Notes: generated from the letters alone by a model not told the origin. A stretch of 64,000 bases of DNA from Promicromonospora iranensis (GCF_028994805.1 NZ_JAJQQP010000002.1:434001-498000); one strand, 5' to 3'; positions 25,216 through 33,532 are shown, counted from the stretch's first letter. Numbers and translations are program-made.

Positions 25216-27530
25216 GCGCGTGGGCCGACGCCGTCCGCGGCGTCGCCGAGCGGGTCGGCCTGGACCCGCGGCAGATCACCGTCGAGCCCTTACCGCTCGT
25301 CGCACCGCACGCCGCACAGCCCGTCGCGCCCCATGACACAGCGGACTACCGGGCCGAGGCCGGCCGGCTGACGATCCGGGCCACCGGCCCGGTCGCCGCG
25401 TCGGTCGCGCTGGCCCGGTACGTCCGCGAGGCGTTCGGGACGCGGCTGTCCTGGCAGCGGCCGCGCGTGACCGGGAGCCCGAGCCCGCTGCCCGACGCGC
25501 CGCGCGCCACCGTCTCGTCGCCGCACGAGGTGCGGTACTACCTGAACGTCGTGACCTTCGGCTACTCGACGCCGTTCTGGGGCTGGGACCGCTGGGAGCG
25601 CGAGATCGACTGGATGGCGCTGCACGGCATCACGCACCCGCTCATGCTGGTGGCGCACGAGGCGGTGCTGGCCGAGACGTTCCGCCGGGCCGGGCTGCCC
25701 GCCGCCGAGGCCGCCGAGTGGCTCGGTGGCGCCGCGCACTTCCCGTGGACGTTCATGGGCGGCATGCACTCGTTCGGCGGTCCGCTCCCTGCCCGGTGGG
25801 CCGAGCGGCGTGTCGACCTGGCCCGCCGGGTCCTGGCGCGCATGCGCGAGCTCGGCATGACCCCGGTGCTCCCTGCGTTCGGCGGGCACGTCCCACCGGC
25901 CCTCGCGGGGCCCGGCCCGGACGACGCGCACCCCGCCCCCGAGCACGCCGCCGGCGAGATCGAGTGGCAGGGCTGGCACGTCCCCCTCCTGCACCCGGAG
26001 TCGCCGCGACACCAGGAGCTGTTCGCGACGTTCGCGCAGGTCCAGCGGGAGCTGATCGGCCCGGGGTCCGGGTACTACGCCGTCGACCCGTACATCGAGT
26101 CGGTGCCGCCCTCGGGCGACGTCGGCTACCTGCGCGCCGCCGGCCGCGGCACCTACCGAGCGCTGGCCGGCGCGGACCCCGACGCCGTCTGGGTGCTCCA
26201 AGGCTGGCCCTTCCACTACAAGGGCACGTTCTGGACTCCCGACCGCGTGGCCGCCTACCTGCACGACGTCCCCGCCGACCGCACGCTCGTCCTCGACCTC
26301 TGGGGCGAGCACGCGCCCCTGCACACCGCGCTCCTGGCGGACCGCGCGCCGCTCGCCGGACGCCCCTGGGTCTGGTGCGCGCTGCACGACTTCGGCGGCC
26401 GGCCGGCGCTGTTCGGCGACCTGCGCGGCCTGGTCCGGGACGTGCGGGCCCTGCCCGACGGCGTACCGCACCTGCGTGGGACCGGCCTCGCCCCCGAGGC
26501 CATCGAGAACAACGAGGTCTTCTACGAGCTCGCGACCGACCTCGCCTGGGACGACGCGCCGCGCTCCCCCGCCGAGCTCGACGGCTGGCTCGAACGGTTC
26601 GTCCTGGACCGGTATGACCTGTCGGACCGTGGCTCCGCTCCTGGCGGTGTTTCTGGGCCGGACGGCGAGCGACGCGCGGACCTGGCTCGGTTGGCGCTGC
26701 ACGCTTGGCACACTATTTATTCGACGCTCTACGCGGACGGACGCACCCGCTCCGTCCCGACACCCGTCATCGCCCGCCCCTGGACCGCGGGGCTCCCGTT
26801 CCCCGCCCAGCGCAGCGCGGGCGAGGCGATCACCGGCGGGACGACGGCGGGCAGCGGCGCGGCCGAGGACTCCGGGCCGCCCACACCGTCGTCCGACGTG
26901 GACGCCGAGAACGATCCGGCGGCCGCGGCCGCGCTCCCCCGGCTGGCCGAGGCGGTGCGGGAGCTCACCGAGGTCCACGACAACCTGCCGGGTGCGACGC
27001 CGGGTCCCGTACCCGATCCGGCCCGGGAGGTGCTGGGCGCCGACATCGCCGAGCTCACCGGTCATGTCCTCGCGCAGGGCACGCGGGTGCACGTGCGCGG
27101 CATCCTCGCGGCGGCGCGCGCGGGCGACCCGGACGGCGTCCGCGCCCACAGGGACCGACTGCGCGCGGACCTGCTGGAGCTCGACGACCTGGCCGGCGCC
27201 CGCCCCGAGACCCGGGTCACCACCTGGATCGACGCCGCCCGCGCCTGGGGCGACACCGCCGCGGAGCGGGACGCCATGGAACGCGAGGCGCGGAGCCTCG
27301 TCAGCGTCTGGGGCGGGCAGCACAACGGCCTGCACGACTACTCGGGCAGGCACTGGCAGGGCCTGGTCCGGGACCTCTACCTGCCGCGCTGGCAGGCCTG
27401 GGCGGACTGGCTGGCCGACGCCGCGGCGCGGGGACCGGTCCCGCCGGACGCCGACCCGACGGCCCTGCGCGCGCACATCGTCGCGCTGGAGGAGCGCTGG
27501 CGCGGGGCGAGGCGACCCGACCCCGGATGA
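25212..27530 (+). CDS. GH89 alpha-N-acetylglucosaminidase (NAGLU-like), cytoplasmic
   Basis: A 772-residue GH89 enzyme that removes terminal alpha-linked N-acetylglucosamine. The three-part fold is recognisable: N-terminal domain (about 20-100), barrel (HEVRYYLNVVTFGYSTPFWGWDRWEREIDWMALHG onward) and helical C-terminal domain. By analogy with human NAGLU, E296 in DPYIESVPPSG is the acid/base and E429 in GTGLAPEAIENNEVFYELATDLAW the nucleophile. There is no signal peptide, so it acts on imported sugar. A Pro/Ser/Gly-rich insertion (about 545-575) is unusual. The GTG start overlaps the dehydrogenase stop. It is the last gene of the operon. Confidence 0.9.
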   Translation: MSAWADAVRGVAERVGLDPRQITVEPLPLVAPHAAQPVAPHDTADYRAEAGRLTIRATGPVAASVALARYVREAFGTRLSWQRPRVTGSPSPLPDAPRATVSSPHEVRYYLNVVTFGYSTPFWGWDRWEREIDWMALHGITHPLMLVAHEAVLAETFRRAGLPAAEAAEWLGGAAHFPWTFMGGMHSFGGPLPARWAERRVDLARRVLARMRELGMTPVLPAFGGHVPPALAGPGPDDAHPAPEHAAGEIEWQGWHVPLLHPESPRHQELFATFAQVQRELIGPGSGYYAVDPYIESVPPSGDVGYLRAAGRGTYRALAGADPDAVWVLQGWPFHYKGTFWTPDRVAAYLHDVPADRTLVLDLWGEHAPLHTALLADRAPLAGRPWVWCALHDFGGRPALFGDLRGLVRDVRALPDGVPHLRGTGLAPEAIENNEVFYELATDLAWDDAPRSPAELDGWLERFVLDRYDLSDRGSAPGGVSGPDGERRADLARLALHAWHTIYSTLYADGRTRSVPTPVIARPWTAGLPFPAQRSAGEAITGGTTAGSGAAEDSGPPTPSSDVDAENDPAAAAALPRLAEAVRELTEVHDNLPGATPGPVPDPAREVLGADIAELTGHVLAQGTRVHVRGILAAARAGDPDGVRAHRDRLRADLLELDDLAGARPETRVTTWIDAARAWGDTAAERDAMEREARSLVSVWGGQHNGLHDYSGRHWQGLVRDLYLPRWQAWADWLADAAARGPVPPDADPTALRAHIVALEERWRGARRPDPG
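26701..26717. repeat. 17-bp repeat acgcttggcacactatt, copy 2
   Basis: Exact copy of 19607-19623, inside the GH89 gene where it encodes AWHTI. The AT-rich patch continues for several bases and stands out from its GC-rich surroundings. Confidence 0.6.
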
Positions 27531-27547
27531 TCAGACGCGGCTGGGCG

Positions 27548-27630
27548 TGGTCGGCAGAAGGTGAGATGGTCGGCAGAAGGTCAGGTCGTCGGCACCTCGG
27601 AATGCCGACCACCTGACCTTCTACCGACCA
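27548..27630. terminator. Long hairpin with a preceding direct repeat, between GH89 and the uridylyltransferase
   Basis: Arms 27567-27594 and 27603-27630 pair at 26 of 28 positions around an 8-base loop. A 15-bp copy of the left arm's start (tggtcggcagaaggt) lies at 27548-27562, so an alternative pairing is possible. It separates convergent genes and can terminate both. Confidence 0.75.
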
Positions 27631-27664
27631 CACGGACGCCGGCCCAGCGCGGCCCAGCTCTCGG

Positions 27665-29101
27665 TCAGATGCCGTCCGGGCCGATCGTCGCGCCGTCGGG
27701 CACCGTGCCGCCGTCGCCGGCGAGCTGTGCCTTGCCCTCGGCCCGCACACCGGACCCGAAGGTCCAGTCACCGCGGACGGTCAGGGAGTCGGCGTCGCGC
27801 AGCGACGGCGCGCCCGCGGCGAACCGCTGGGTGAAGCCGTCGATGAGCTTGTAGTAGTCCTTGTCGAGGTCCACGAGCGGCGCGAGAGCCTGCGCCTCGA
27901 GCCGGTAGTCCGGCGTCAGGTCGTAGACGTCCGAGCGCAGCACGAGCAGGTCGTTGGTCGTCTTCACCGGCAGGAACCGCGACCGTTCCACCTCGATCGC
28001 CGTCGCGCCCTCGAAGACGGCGACCGCCGCGCCCATCGCGGACTCGATCTGCACCACCTTGGGCGACGACGGGTCGGCGGGGTCGACGGTCTTGTCGTTG
28101 CGGATCAGCGGCAGCTCCAGCACGCCCGACGTCCGCTCCAGCTCCGCGGCCAGCGCTTCGAGGTCGAACCAGAGGTTGTTCGTGTGGAAGAACGGGTGGC
28201 GCGTCGCGTCGAGGGAGACGGCCACGTCGTCGGGGTGGGTCTGCGCCGTCTCACGCTGGACGATGCGGCCGTCGCTCTTGCGGACCACGAGCTGGCCGCC
28301 CTTGACGTCGGCCGGCGTCTTGCGGCAGAGCTCGGCGGCGTACGGGGCGCCCGACGCGGCGAACCAGCCGGCGATCGTGGCGTCCGGCGTCGCGCCGAGG
28401 TTGTCGGAGTTGGACACGCACATGTACCGGAAGCCGGCCTTCAGCAGCGCGACCACGACGCCCGACGCGTGCAGCGCCGGGTAGAGGTCGCCGTGCCCGG
28501 GCGGGCACCACTCGAGGTCGGGGTCCTTCTCCCAGGTGACGGGCGTCAGGTCGTCGGCAAGGAGCTTGGGCTCGCGGTTCTGCAGGAAGTCGACGGGCAG
28601 CCCGTCGACCGCGATGTCCGGGTAGCGCTCCAGCGCCGCGAGGGAGTCGTCGCGGGTGCGGAAGGAGTTCATGAACAGCAGCGGGAGGCGGGCTCCCGTG
28701 GCCTCCCGGGCCGCCCGGACCTGGCCGACGATGATGTCGAGGAACGTGAGCATCTCGGGCTCGGCGCCGGCCGAGCCGCCGGCGCCGTCGGACGAGCCCG
28801 GCGCCACCCGGACCGGCAGCAGCGACTTCGCCTGGTCCATGCCCATGGACGTGCCGAGGCCGCCGTTGAGCTTGAGCATCGCGGTCCTGGCGAGGGCGTC
28901 CGCCGCGTCGTCGTCGCTGATCGCCAGCTCCGCGCGGTTCGGGATGTCGACGAGCGGGTCGACGTCGTCCTCCCGGACCAGGCCGCTCTCACCCGACTGC
29001 AGCAGGTGGTAGAACCGCGTGAACGTCTCGATGGCGGCGGGTGCCACGCCGGCTTCGGTCATCTTGGTACGGGCCTGCTCGAGCCCGGTGGGGTCCGTCA
29101 T
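27665..29101 (-). CDS. UTP--glucose-1-phosphate uridylyltransferase (UDPGP/UGP2 family)
   Basis: A 478-residue nucleotidyltransferase that makes UDP-glucose from UTP and glucose-1-phosphate. It belongs to the eukaryote-like UDPGP family rather than the GalU family. LNGGLGTSMG (78-87) with MDQAKSLLPV forms the nucleotide loop. LFMNSFRTRDDS, CVSNSDNLGA and FHTNNLWFDL are conserved sugar-binding stretches. The C terminus carries a left-handed beta-helix-like tail. Start ATG 29101 follows TAGCCT by seven bases, and the longer in-frame start at 29140 is upstream of that box. Confidence 0.93.
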   Translation of the reverse strand: MTDPTGLEQARTKMTEAGVAPAAIETFTRFYHLLQSGESGLVREDDVDPLVDIPNRAELAISDDDAADALARTAMLKLNGGLGTSMGMDQAKSLLPVRVAPGSSDGAGGSAGAEPEMLTFLDIIVGQVRAAREATGARLPLLFMNSFRTRDDSLAALERYPDIAVDGLPVDFLQNREPKLLADDLTPVTWEKDPDLEWCPPGHGDLYPALHASGVVVALLKAGFRYMCVSNSDNLGATPDATIAGWFAASGAPYAAELCRKTPADVKGGQLVVRKSDGRIVQRETAQTHPDDVAVSLDATRHPFFHTNNLWFDLEALAAELERTSGVLELPLIRNDKTVDPADPSSPKVVQIESAMGAAVAVFEGATAIEVERSRFLPVKTTNDLLVLRSDVYDLTPDYRLEAQALAPLVDLDKDYYKLIDGFTQRFAAGAPSLRDADSLTVRGDWTFGSGVRAEGKAQLAGDGGTVPDGATIGPDGI

Positions 29102-29108
29102 GGGCCAC

Positions 29109-29114
29109 AGGCTA
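29109..29114 (-). promoter_or_regulatory. -10 box TAGCCT made from the Sua5 stop codon
   Basis: TAGCCT, seven bases, ATG 29101. Its first three bases are the TAG stop of the upstream Sua5-family gene. Confidence 0.5.
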
Positions 29115-29732
29115 TTCGAAGCGCGACGGGTCGCCGGCACCGACGCGGACGACGTCGGGGAACCCGTCGGACCAGTCGACGACGGTGGTCGGCTCGGTCC
29201 CGGCGTCCCCGCCGTCGACGACGGCGTCGAGCACGTGGTCGAGCTCTTCCTTGATGGTCCAGCCGTCGGTCAGCGGTTCGGCCTGGTCCGGCAGGATCAG
29301 CGTGGAGGACAGCAGCGGCTCCCCCAGCTCGCGCAGCAGCGCCTGCGTGACGGCGGAGTCCGGGATGCGCACGCCCACCGTCTTCTTCTTCGGGTGGGCG
29401 AGCCTGCGGGGCACCTCGGCGGTGGCCGGGAGGATGAACGTGTACGCCCCCGGTGTGGCGGACTTGATGGCCCGGAACGCCGAGTTGTCGAGCTTCACGA
29501 GCTGCCCCAGCTGCGCGAAGTCCGAGCACACCAGCGTGAAGTGGTGCTTGTCGTCGAGCCTGCGGATGCTGCGGATGCGGTCCGCGCCGGCGTGGTAGTC
29601 CATGCGGCAGCCCAGCGCGTAGGAGGAGTCGGTCGGGTAGGCGACCAGGGCGTCGTCGCGCAGCATGGCGACGACCTGCGCGATGCTGCGCGGCTGGGGG
29701 TCGACGGGGTGGACGTCGAAGTAGCGGGCCAT
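29112..29732 (-). CDS. Sua5/YciO/YrdC-type L-threonylcarbamoyladenylate synthase family protein
   Basis: A 206-residue YrdC-fold protein, most like the YciO branch. Family members form threonylcarbamoyl-AMP for the t6A modification of tRNA, although YciO proteins may be less active. Visible stretches are VAMLRDDALVAYPTDSSYALGC, IRRLDDKHHFTLVCSDFAQLG, SATPGAYTFILPATAEVP and KKKTVGVRIPDS. ATG 29732 follows TAGGCT by seven bases (leaderless). The TAG stop is part of the next gene's -10 box. Confidence 0.88.
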   Translation of the reverse strand: MARYFDVHPVDPQPRSIAQVVAMLRDDALVAYPTDSSYALGCRMDYHAGADRIRSIRRLDDKHHFTLVCSDFAQLGQLVKLDNSAFRAIKSATPGAYTFILPATAEVPRRLAHPKKKTVGVRIPDSAVTQALLRELGEPLLSSTLILPDQAEPLTDGWTIKEELDHVLDAVVDGGDAGTEPTTVVDWSDGFPDVVRVGAGDPSRFE

Positions 29733-29739
29733 GCCACCG

Positions 29740-29745
29740 AGCCTA
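29740..29745 (-). promoter_or_regulatory. -10 box TAGGCT, leaderless start of the Sua5-family gene
   Basis: TAGGCT, seven bases, ATG 29732. Confidence 0.5.
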
Positions 29746-29797
29746 GTCGCGCGCAGGGCGCTGCGCAGCGCTCCGGCGACCTGTTCCGGCGACCTGC

Positions 29798-30793
29798 TCA
29801 GGCCGCCGACAGGGCGCGCCGCAGCTCGTCCCCGCTGGCGTTCCCGCCGGTGCACACCACGCCGACCCGGCGGCCCGCGAAGCGGTCCGGATCGGCCAGG
29901 ACGGCCGCGAGCGCCGCCGCTCCGGCGCCCTCGGCGACGGTGTGCGCGCCGGTGAGGTAGAGGTGCTGGGCGGCGGCGATCTGGTCGTCGGTGACGAGGA
30001 CGAAGTCGGTGAGGTGGTCGCGCATGAGCGCCTGGGTGACCTCGAACCCGCAGCCGACGGCGAGGCCTTCGGCGCGGGTCGTGTTGGCGCGCTGGACGAG
30101 TGCTCCGGTGTGCCAGGAGTCGTGGGCCGCGGGTGAGGCGGCGGACTGGACGCCGATCACGGCGGTGCCGGGGGCGACGGCGGCTGCCACGAGGCCGGCC
30201 GCGGCGGCGCCGGACCCGCCACCGACGGGTACGACGAGGATGTCGAGGCCGGGTGCCTGCTGGAAGAGCTCGAGGTAGAGGGTGCCGACGCCGGCGATGA
30301 TGTCGGGTTCGTTGGCGGCGCCGACGAGGCGGGCGCCGGAGTCCTGGGCGAGCGCGGTGGCCCTGGTCCGGGCGTCGTCGAAGGTGGCGCCGTGCAGGAG
30401 CACGTCGGCGCCCTGGTCGCGGACGGCGCGCAGCTTGACGGGGTTGGGGTCGTCGGGCATGACGATGGTGCAGGTGGTGCCGGTCAGGCGGGCGGCGTAG
30501 GCGACCCCTTGGGCGTGGTTGCCGGTGGAGTAGGCGACGACGCCGCGGGCGCGCTCGGCCTGAGCCATGGCGAGGAGGAGGTTGCTGGCGCCGCGGGCCT
30601 TGAAGGCTCCGGTGCGCTGCTGGTTCTCGTGCTTGACGACGATCGCGGCGTCGGTGGCCCGGTCGAGCTCCGCGTACCGGCCGACGGGGGTACGGACCAC
30701 GGGGCCCTCCAGGCGGGCCTGGGCCGCGAGCACGTCGGCGATGGTGGGCAGGGCCGCTGGCGAGAGGAGGGGCGGGAGGGTCGCGAGCGTCAT
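29798..30793 (-). CDS. PLP-dependent threonine/serine dehydratase-like enzyme
   Basis: A 331-residue fold-type II PLP enzyme without an ACT regulatory domain, hence a catabolic-type threonine/serine dehydratase or a serine racemase-like protein. The PLP lysine is K65 in ENQQRTGAFKARGASN. AYSTGNHAQGVAYAARL and the phosphate-binding VPVGGGSGAAAAG are present. ATG 30793 was chosen; no clear Shine-Dalgarno sequence or TANNNT box is visible. It is divergent from a LysR gene, with palindromic sites in between, so that regulator probably controls it. Confidence 0.88.
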   Translation of the reverse strand: MTLATLPPLLSPAALPTIADVLAAQARLEGPVVRTPVGRYAELDRATDAAIVVKHENQQRTGAFKARGASNLLLAMAQAERARGVVAYSTGNHAQGVAYAARLTGTTCTIVMPDDPNPVKLRAVRDQGADVLLHGATFDDARTRATALAQDSGARLVGAANEPDIIAGVGTLYLELFQQAPGLDILVVPVGGGSGAAAAGLVAAAVAPGTAVIGVQSAASPAAHDSWHTGALVQRANTTRAEGLAVGCGFEVTQALMRDHLTDFVLVTDDQIAAAQHLYLTGAHTVAEGAGAAALAAVLADPDRFAGRRVGVVCTGGNASGDELRRALSAA

Positions 30794-30820
30794 GGATCCA
30801 GCGTGACCCGCACATGACCC

Positions 30821-30867
30821 ATAGGTCTAATACCTGTTACGAAGACTTTCGATCGATAACACCTATC
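30821..30867. promoter_or_regulatory. Inverted operator-like sites between dehydratase and LysR genes
   Basis: ATAGGTCTAATACCT contains the palindrome AGGTctaatACCT (30823-30835). A second half-site on the other strand (ATAGGTGTTAT, 30857-30867) repeats the ATAGGT core. This layout fits LysR recognition and activation sites. Confidence 0.55.
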
Positions 30868-30876
30868 TTTCTGCGC

Positions 30877-30882
30877 TAGCCT
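30877..30882 (+). promoter_or_regulatory. -10 box TAGCCT before lysR-type gene
   Basis: TAGCCT, six bases (GGAGGC), ATG 30889. The spacing argues for a leaderless start although GGAGG resembles a ribosome site. Confidence 0.5.
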
Positions 30883-30888
30883 GGAGGC

Positions 30889-31809
30889 ATGACCGCAGAG
30901 CTCGACCTCACCCGGCTGCGCGTCCTCGCGGCGGTGGCCCGTACCGGTTCCGTCACGGCGGCAGCGAAGGAGCTGCACTACGCGCAGCCCTCGGTGAGCC
31001 ACCACCTGTCCCGCCTGGAGGCCGACGCCGGGATCCCGCTGCTGCAGCGGCACGGCCGCGGTGTCCGCCTCACGGAGGCCGGCCGCCTGCTCGCGACCCG
31101 GGCCGAGGAGATCCTCGGCCGAGTCGAGGGCGCCCGCCGTGAGCTCGACGCCCTGGCCGGCCTGCGGGCGGGCCGCGCCCGCCTCGCCGCGTTCCCCTCC
31201 GCCCTGGCCACGGTCGTGCCCGACGCCGTCGCGCGGCTCCAGCAGGAGCACCCCGGCCTCTCGGTCGGCCTGGTGGAGCACGAGCCGCCGGACGCCGTCG
31301 ACGCCCTGCAGTCGGGCGCCGTCGATGTCGCACTGGTGTTCGAGCACACCGACGTGCGGCACGCCCGCTCCATGGAGGACCTGTCGCGCTACGAGGCCAC
31401 GACGATCCTCGACGACCCGGTCAACCTCGTGACGGCGATCGATCTCGACGCGGCTCCCGTACCCGGCTTCGTGCCTGACCTGAAGCTGCTCGACGACGCG
31501 GAGTGGATCGCCGGCTGCGAGCGGTGCCGGGCGGACATGGTCGCCCGCTGCGCCGCCGTGGGCTTCGCCCCGCGGATCGCGTTCGAGACCGACGACTACG
31601 TGGCGGTCCAGGCCCTGGTGGCGGCCGGTGCGGGCGTGAGCCTGCTGCCCGGGCTCACGCTCCGCGCCCATCGGAACCCCGGGATCGCCTTCGCCCCGCT
31701 GCCGGGCGCCGTCCGCAGGGTCATGGCCCTCACCGTGGGGCCGCCCGCTCCCCCGGCGGCGGCCCTGATTCGGCAGCTCGTCGCCGCAGGCGCTAACGTC
31801 CCCCTGTGA
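30889..31809 (+). CDS. LysR family transcriptional regulator
   Basis: A 306-residue LysR regulator. The winged helix-turn-helix is at about 6-65 (LTRLRVLAAVARTGSVTAAAKELHYAQPSVSHHLSRLEADAG). A linker helix and a periplasmic-binding-like effector domain follow (GRARLAAFPSALATVVP ... VAAGAGVSLLPGLTL). It is divergent from the threonine dehydratase-like gene and probably regulates it in response to an amino acid. That is inference from the divergent layout and the shared palindromes. Confidence 0.93.
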   Translation: MTAELDLTRLRVLAAVARTGSVTAAAKELHYAQPSVSHHLSRLEADAGIPLLQRHGRGVRLTEAGRLLATRAEEILGRVEGARRELDALAGLRAGRARLAAFPSALATVVPDAVARLQQEHPGLSVGLVEHEPPDAVDALQSGAVDVALVFEHTDVRHARSMEDLSRYEATTILDDPVNLVTAIDLDAAPVPGFVPDLKLLDDAEWIAGCERCRADMVARCAAVGFAPRIAFETDDYVAVQALVAAGAGVSLLPGLTLRAHRNPGIAFAPLPGAVRRVMALTVGPPAPPAAALIRQLVAAGANVPL

Positions 31810-31858
31810 TCCAGGCCACCTACCCGCGCCCGGCCGGCTGAGGGCGGCCGGAGGCCCG

Positions 31859-32317
31859 ATGCTCCTGCTGTCCACCTTCTTCTACTCCGCGGGCGCCGCC
31901 GTGGCGGCGTTCCTCGCGCTCGAGGCGTACCTGGCGGTCGCCGCCGTCGACAACACCTACCCGACCGTGGTGCTGGCCGCCGTGGCTGCTGCCGGCCAGG
32001 TCACCGGCAAGCTGCTCTGGTACTGGGCCGGTGCCGGGACCACCCGCCTGCCGTGGCTGCGTCGCAAGCTGGAGTCGCCCAAGGCCGCCGCCGCGCTGAC
32101 CCGCTGGCGGGACCGTACCGACGGCCGCCCGGTCTACATGGGTGTCGTGCTGCTCGCCTCGGCGTTCGCCGGGCTGCCGCCGTTCATGGTGATGTCGGTC
32201 GTCGCGGGCGTGCTGCGGGTGCGGCTGTGGCTGTTCATCGGCACCGGCCTCGTCGGCCGGTTCTTCCGGTTCTGGATCGTGCTCGAGGCCGCCGACTACG
32301 CGTGGCTCCTGCTCTGA
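31859..32317 (+). CDS. Small polytopic membrane protein, VTT/DedA-like
   Basis: A 152-residue membrane protein with about four hydrophobic segments. LLWYWAGAGTTRLPWLRRKLESPKAAAALTRWRDRTDGRPVYMGVVLLASAFAGLPPFMVMSVVAG resembles the central re-entrant part of VTT (SNARE-associated/DedA) proteins but is shorter than a full family member. ATG 31859 has a GGCCGGAGG site eight bases upstream. It follows lysR closely and could be co-transcribed. Function unknown. Confidence 0.7.
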   Translation: MLLLSTFFYSAGAAVAAFLALEAYLAVAAVDNTYPTVVLAAVAAAGQVTGKLLWYWAGAGTTRLPWLRRKLESPKAAAALTRWRDRTDGRPVYMGVVLLASAFAGLPPFMVMSVVAGVLRVRLWLFIGTGLVGRFFRFWIVLEAADYAWLLL

Positions 32318-32363
32318 GGGTCGTCTCCTCAGATTCCTCAGACTCCTCGGGCTTCGGTGGCGC

Positions 32364-32978
32364 TCAGAGGTCGGTGGCACCGTCCAGCGCCTCGCGCAGC
32401 AGGTCGGCGTGCCCCGCGTGCCGGGCATACTCCTCCACCATGTGCACGAGGATCCAGCGCAGGGAGATGTAGCCGCTGCGACCCGGCCGCACGGTGGTCC
32501 GGTCCAGAGCGTCCGCGCCGTCCGGGGGCGTCTCGGCGAGCACCTCGTCGAGGATCCGCTCGGAGGCCGCGACGGCGCCGTCGAACAGGGCGGTGAGCTG
32601 CTCGGGAGTCTCCTCGAGGGCGCTGTGCCAGTCCCAGTCGGCGTCGGCCGCCCAGTCCACGGTGTCCCACGGGCGGGCCGGCTCGTTGCCGGCCAGCCGG
32701 ATGTTGAACCACACGTCCTCGACGTAGGCCAGGTGCTTGAGCATCCCGGCCAGCGTCATCGTCGACGGCGGGAGCGGCGTGCGCAGCTGCTCCACCGTCA
32801 GGCCCTCGCACTGGCGCCGGATCGTGGCACGGTAGAAGTCGATGAACGACCGCAGCATCGTCACCTCGTCGGCGGCGAGGGGCGGGTCGGTCCGGGGGAC
32901 GGCGCTGCCGTCGGCGTCGGGCACGCCGGGCTGCGGGCTGGGCGGCGGGCTGGGCTGGTTGCTGGGCTGAGAGCTCAT
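32364..32978 (-). CDS. DinB/DUF664 family (mycothiol S-transferase-like) protein
   Basis: A 204-residue four-helix-bundle DinB-superfamily protein of the DUF664 type. In actinobacteria some of these are mycothiol- or bacillithiol-dependent transferases. The presumed metal-binding His residues lie in TLAGMLKHLAYVEDVWF and in LRWILVHMVEEYARHAGHADLLRE. The N terminus is a Pro/Ser-rich disordered tail. The start overlaps the upstream methyltransferase stop (ATGA), so the two form an operon. Confidence 0.85.
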   Translation of the reverse strand: MSSQPSNQPSPPPSPQPGVPDADGSAVPRTDPPLAADEVTMLRSFIDFYRATIRRQCEGLTVEQLRTPLPPSTMTLAGMLKHLAYVEDVWFNIRLAGNEPARPWDTVDWAADADWDWHSALEETPEQLTALFDGAVAASERILDEVLAETPPDGADALDRTTVRPGRSGYISLRWILVHMVEEYARHAGHADLLREALDGATDL

Positions 32979-33526
32979 GCGCTGACCGTACCGATCGCCA
33001 GGACGTGCTGGCTCATGTCGGTGACCCCGGGCGTCGTCGACAGCGCGCGGGCGAGCGTGAGCGCGGCGTCGATCAGCTCCGGCGCCTCGGGCGCGTCGAG
33101 CGGCACCCGTTCGAGCGCGCCGCCGGCAGGCCCCTCGATACCGTGCACGACGACGCCGGACAGGCCGGACTCGGTCGCCTCCGCGGCGAGCTCCGCGGCG
33201 TCGTGGAAGTGCGCGGCGGGAAACCGGATGCCCGCCGGAGCCAGGCCGTGCTCCAGGACCGCCTGCCAGGCGGCCGGATCGAACATCTCGTACCCGTCGG
33301 TGGCGCCACCGACGTCGAGCACCCGTGCGCCGGGGGCGAGCCGCTGCCGGACCAGCTCCTGGGTCCGGACGTGCTCCACCCGACCCTGCGCCGAGCCGAC
33401 CGTCAGTCGCGCGTGCTCGTCCCAGCCCGTCCGCCCGGCGTAGTACTCCTGGACCCGCGCGTCGACGGTGCTCTGCTCGGTGGCGTACCGCCCGGCCCCG
33501 CCGCTGACCTGCCCGTCGCTCTCCAT
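32975..33526 (-). CDS. Internally deleted SAM-dependent methyltransferase-like protein
   Basis: A 183-residue protein. The N terminus (VQEYYAGRTGWDEHARLTVGSAQGRVEHVRTQELVRQRL) and motif I LDVGGATDG (about 70-78) match class I methyltransferases. The next residues jump to what is normally the region after the catalytic core (AAHFHDAAELAAEATESGLSGVVVHGIEGPAG). About 80-100 residues carrying motifs II-VI are missing, with the frame kept. It is probably not an active methyltransferase. ATG 33526 follows TACGGT by six bases. It is coupled to DinB by ATGA. Confidence 0.65.
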   Translation of the reverse strand: MESDGQVSGGAGRYATEQSTVDARVQEYYAGRTGWDEHARLTVGSAQGRVEHVRTQELVRQRLAPGARVLDVGGATDGYEMFDPAAWQAVLEHGLAPAGIRFPAAHFHDAAELAAEATESGLSGVVVHGIEGPAGGALERVPLDAPEAPELIDAALTLARALSTTPGVTDMSQHVLAIGTVSA

Positions 33527-33532
33527 GGCCGG

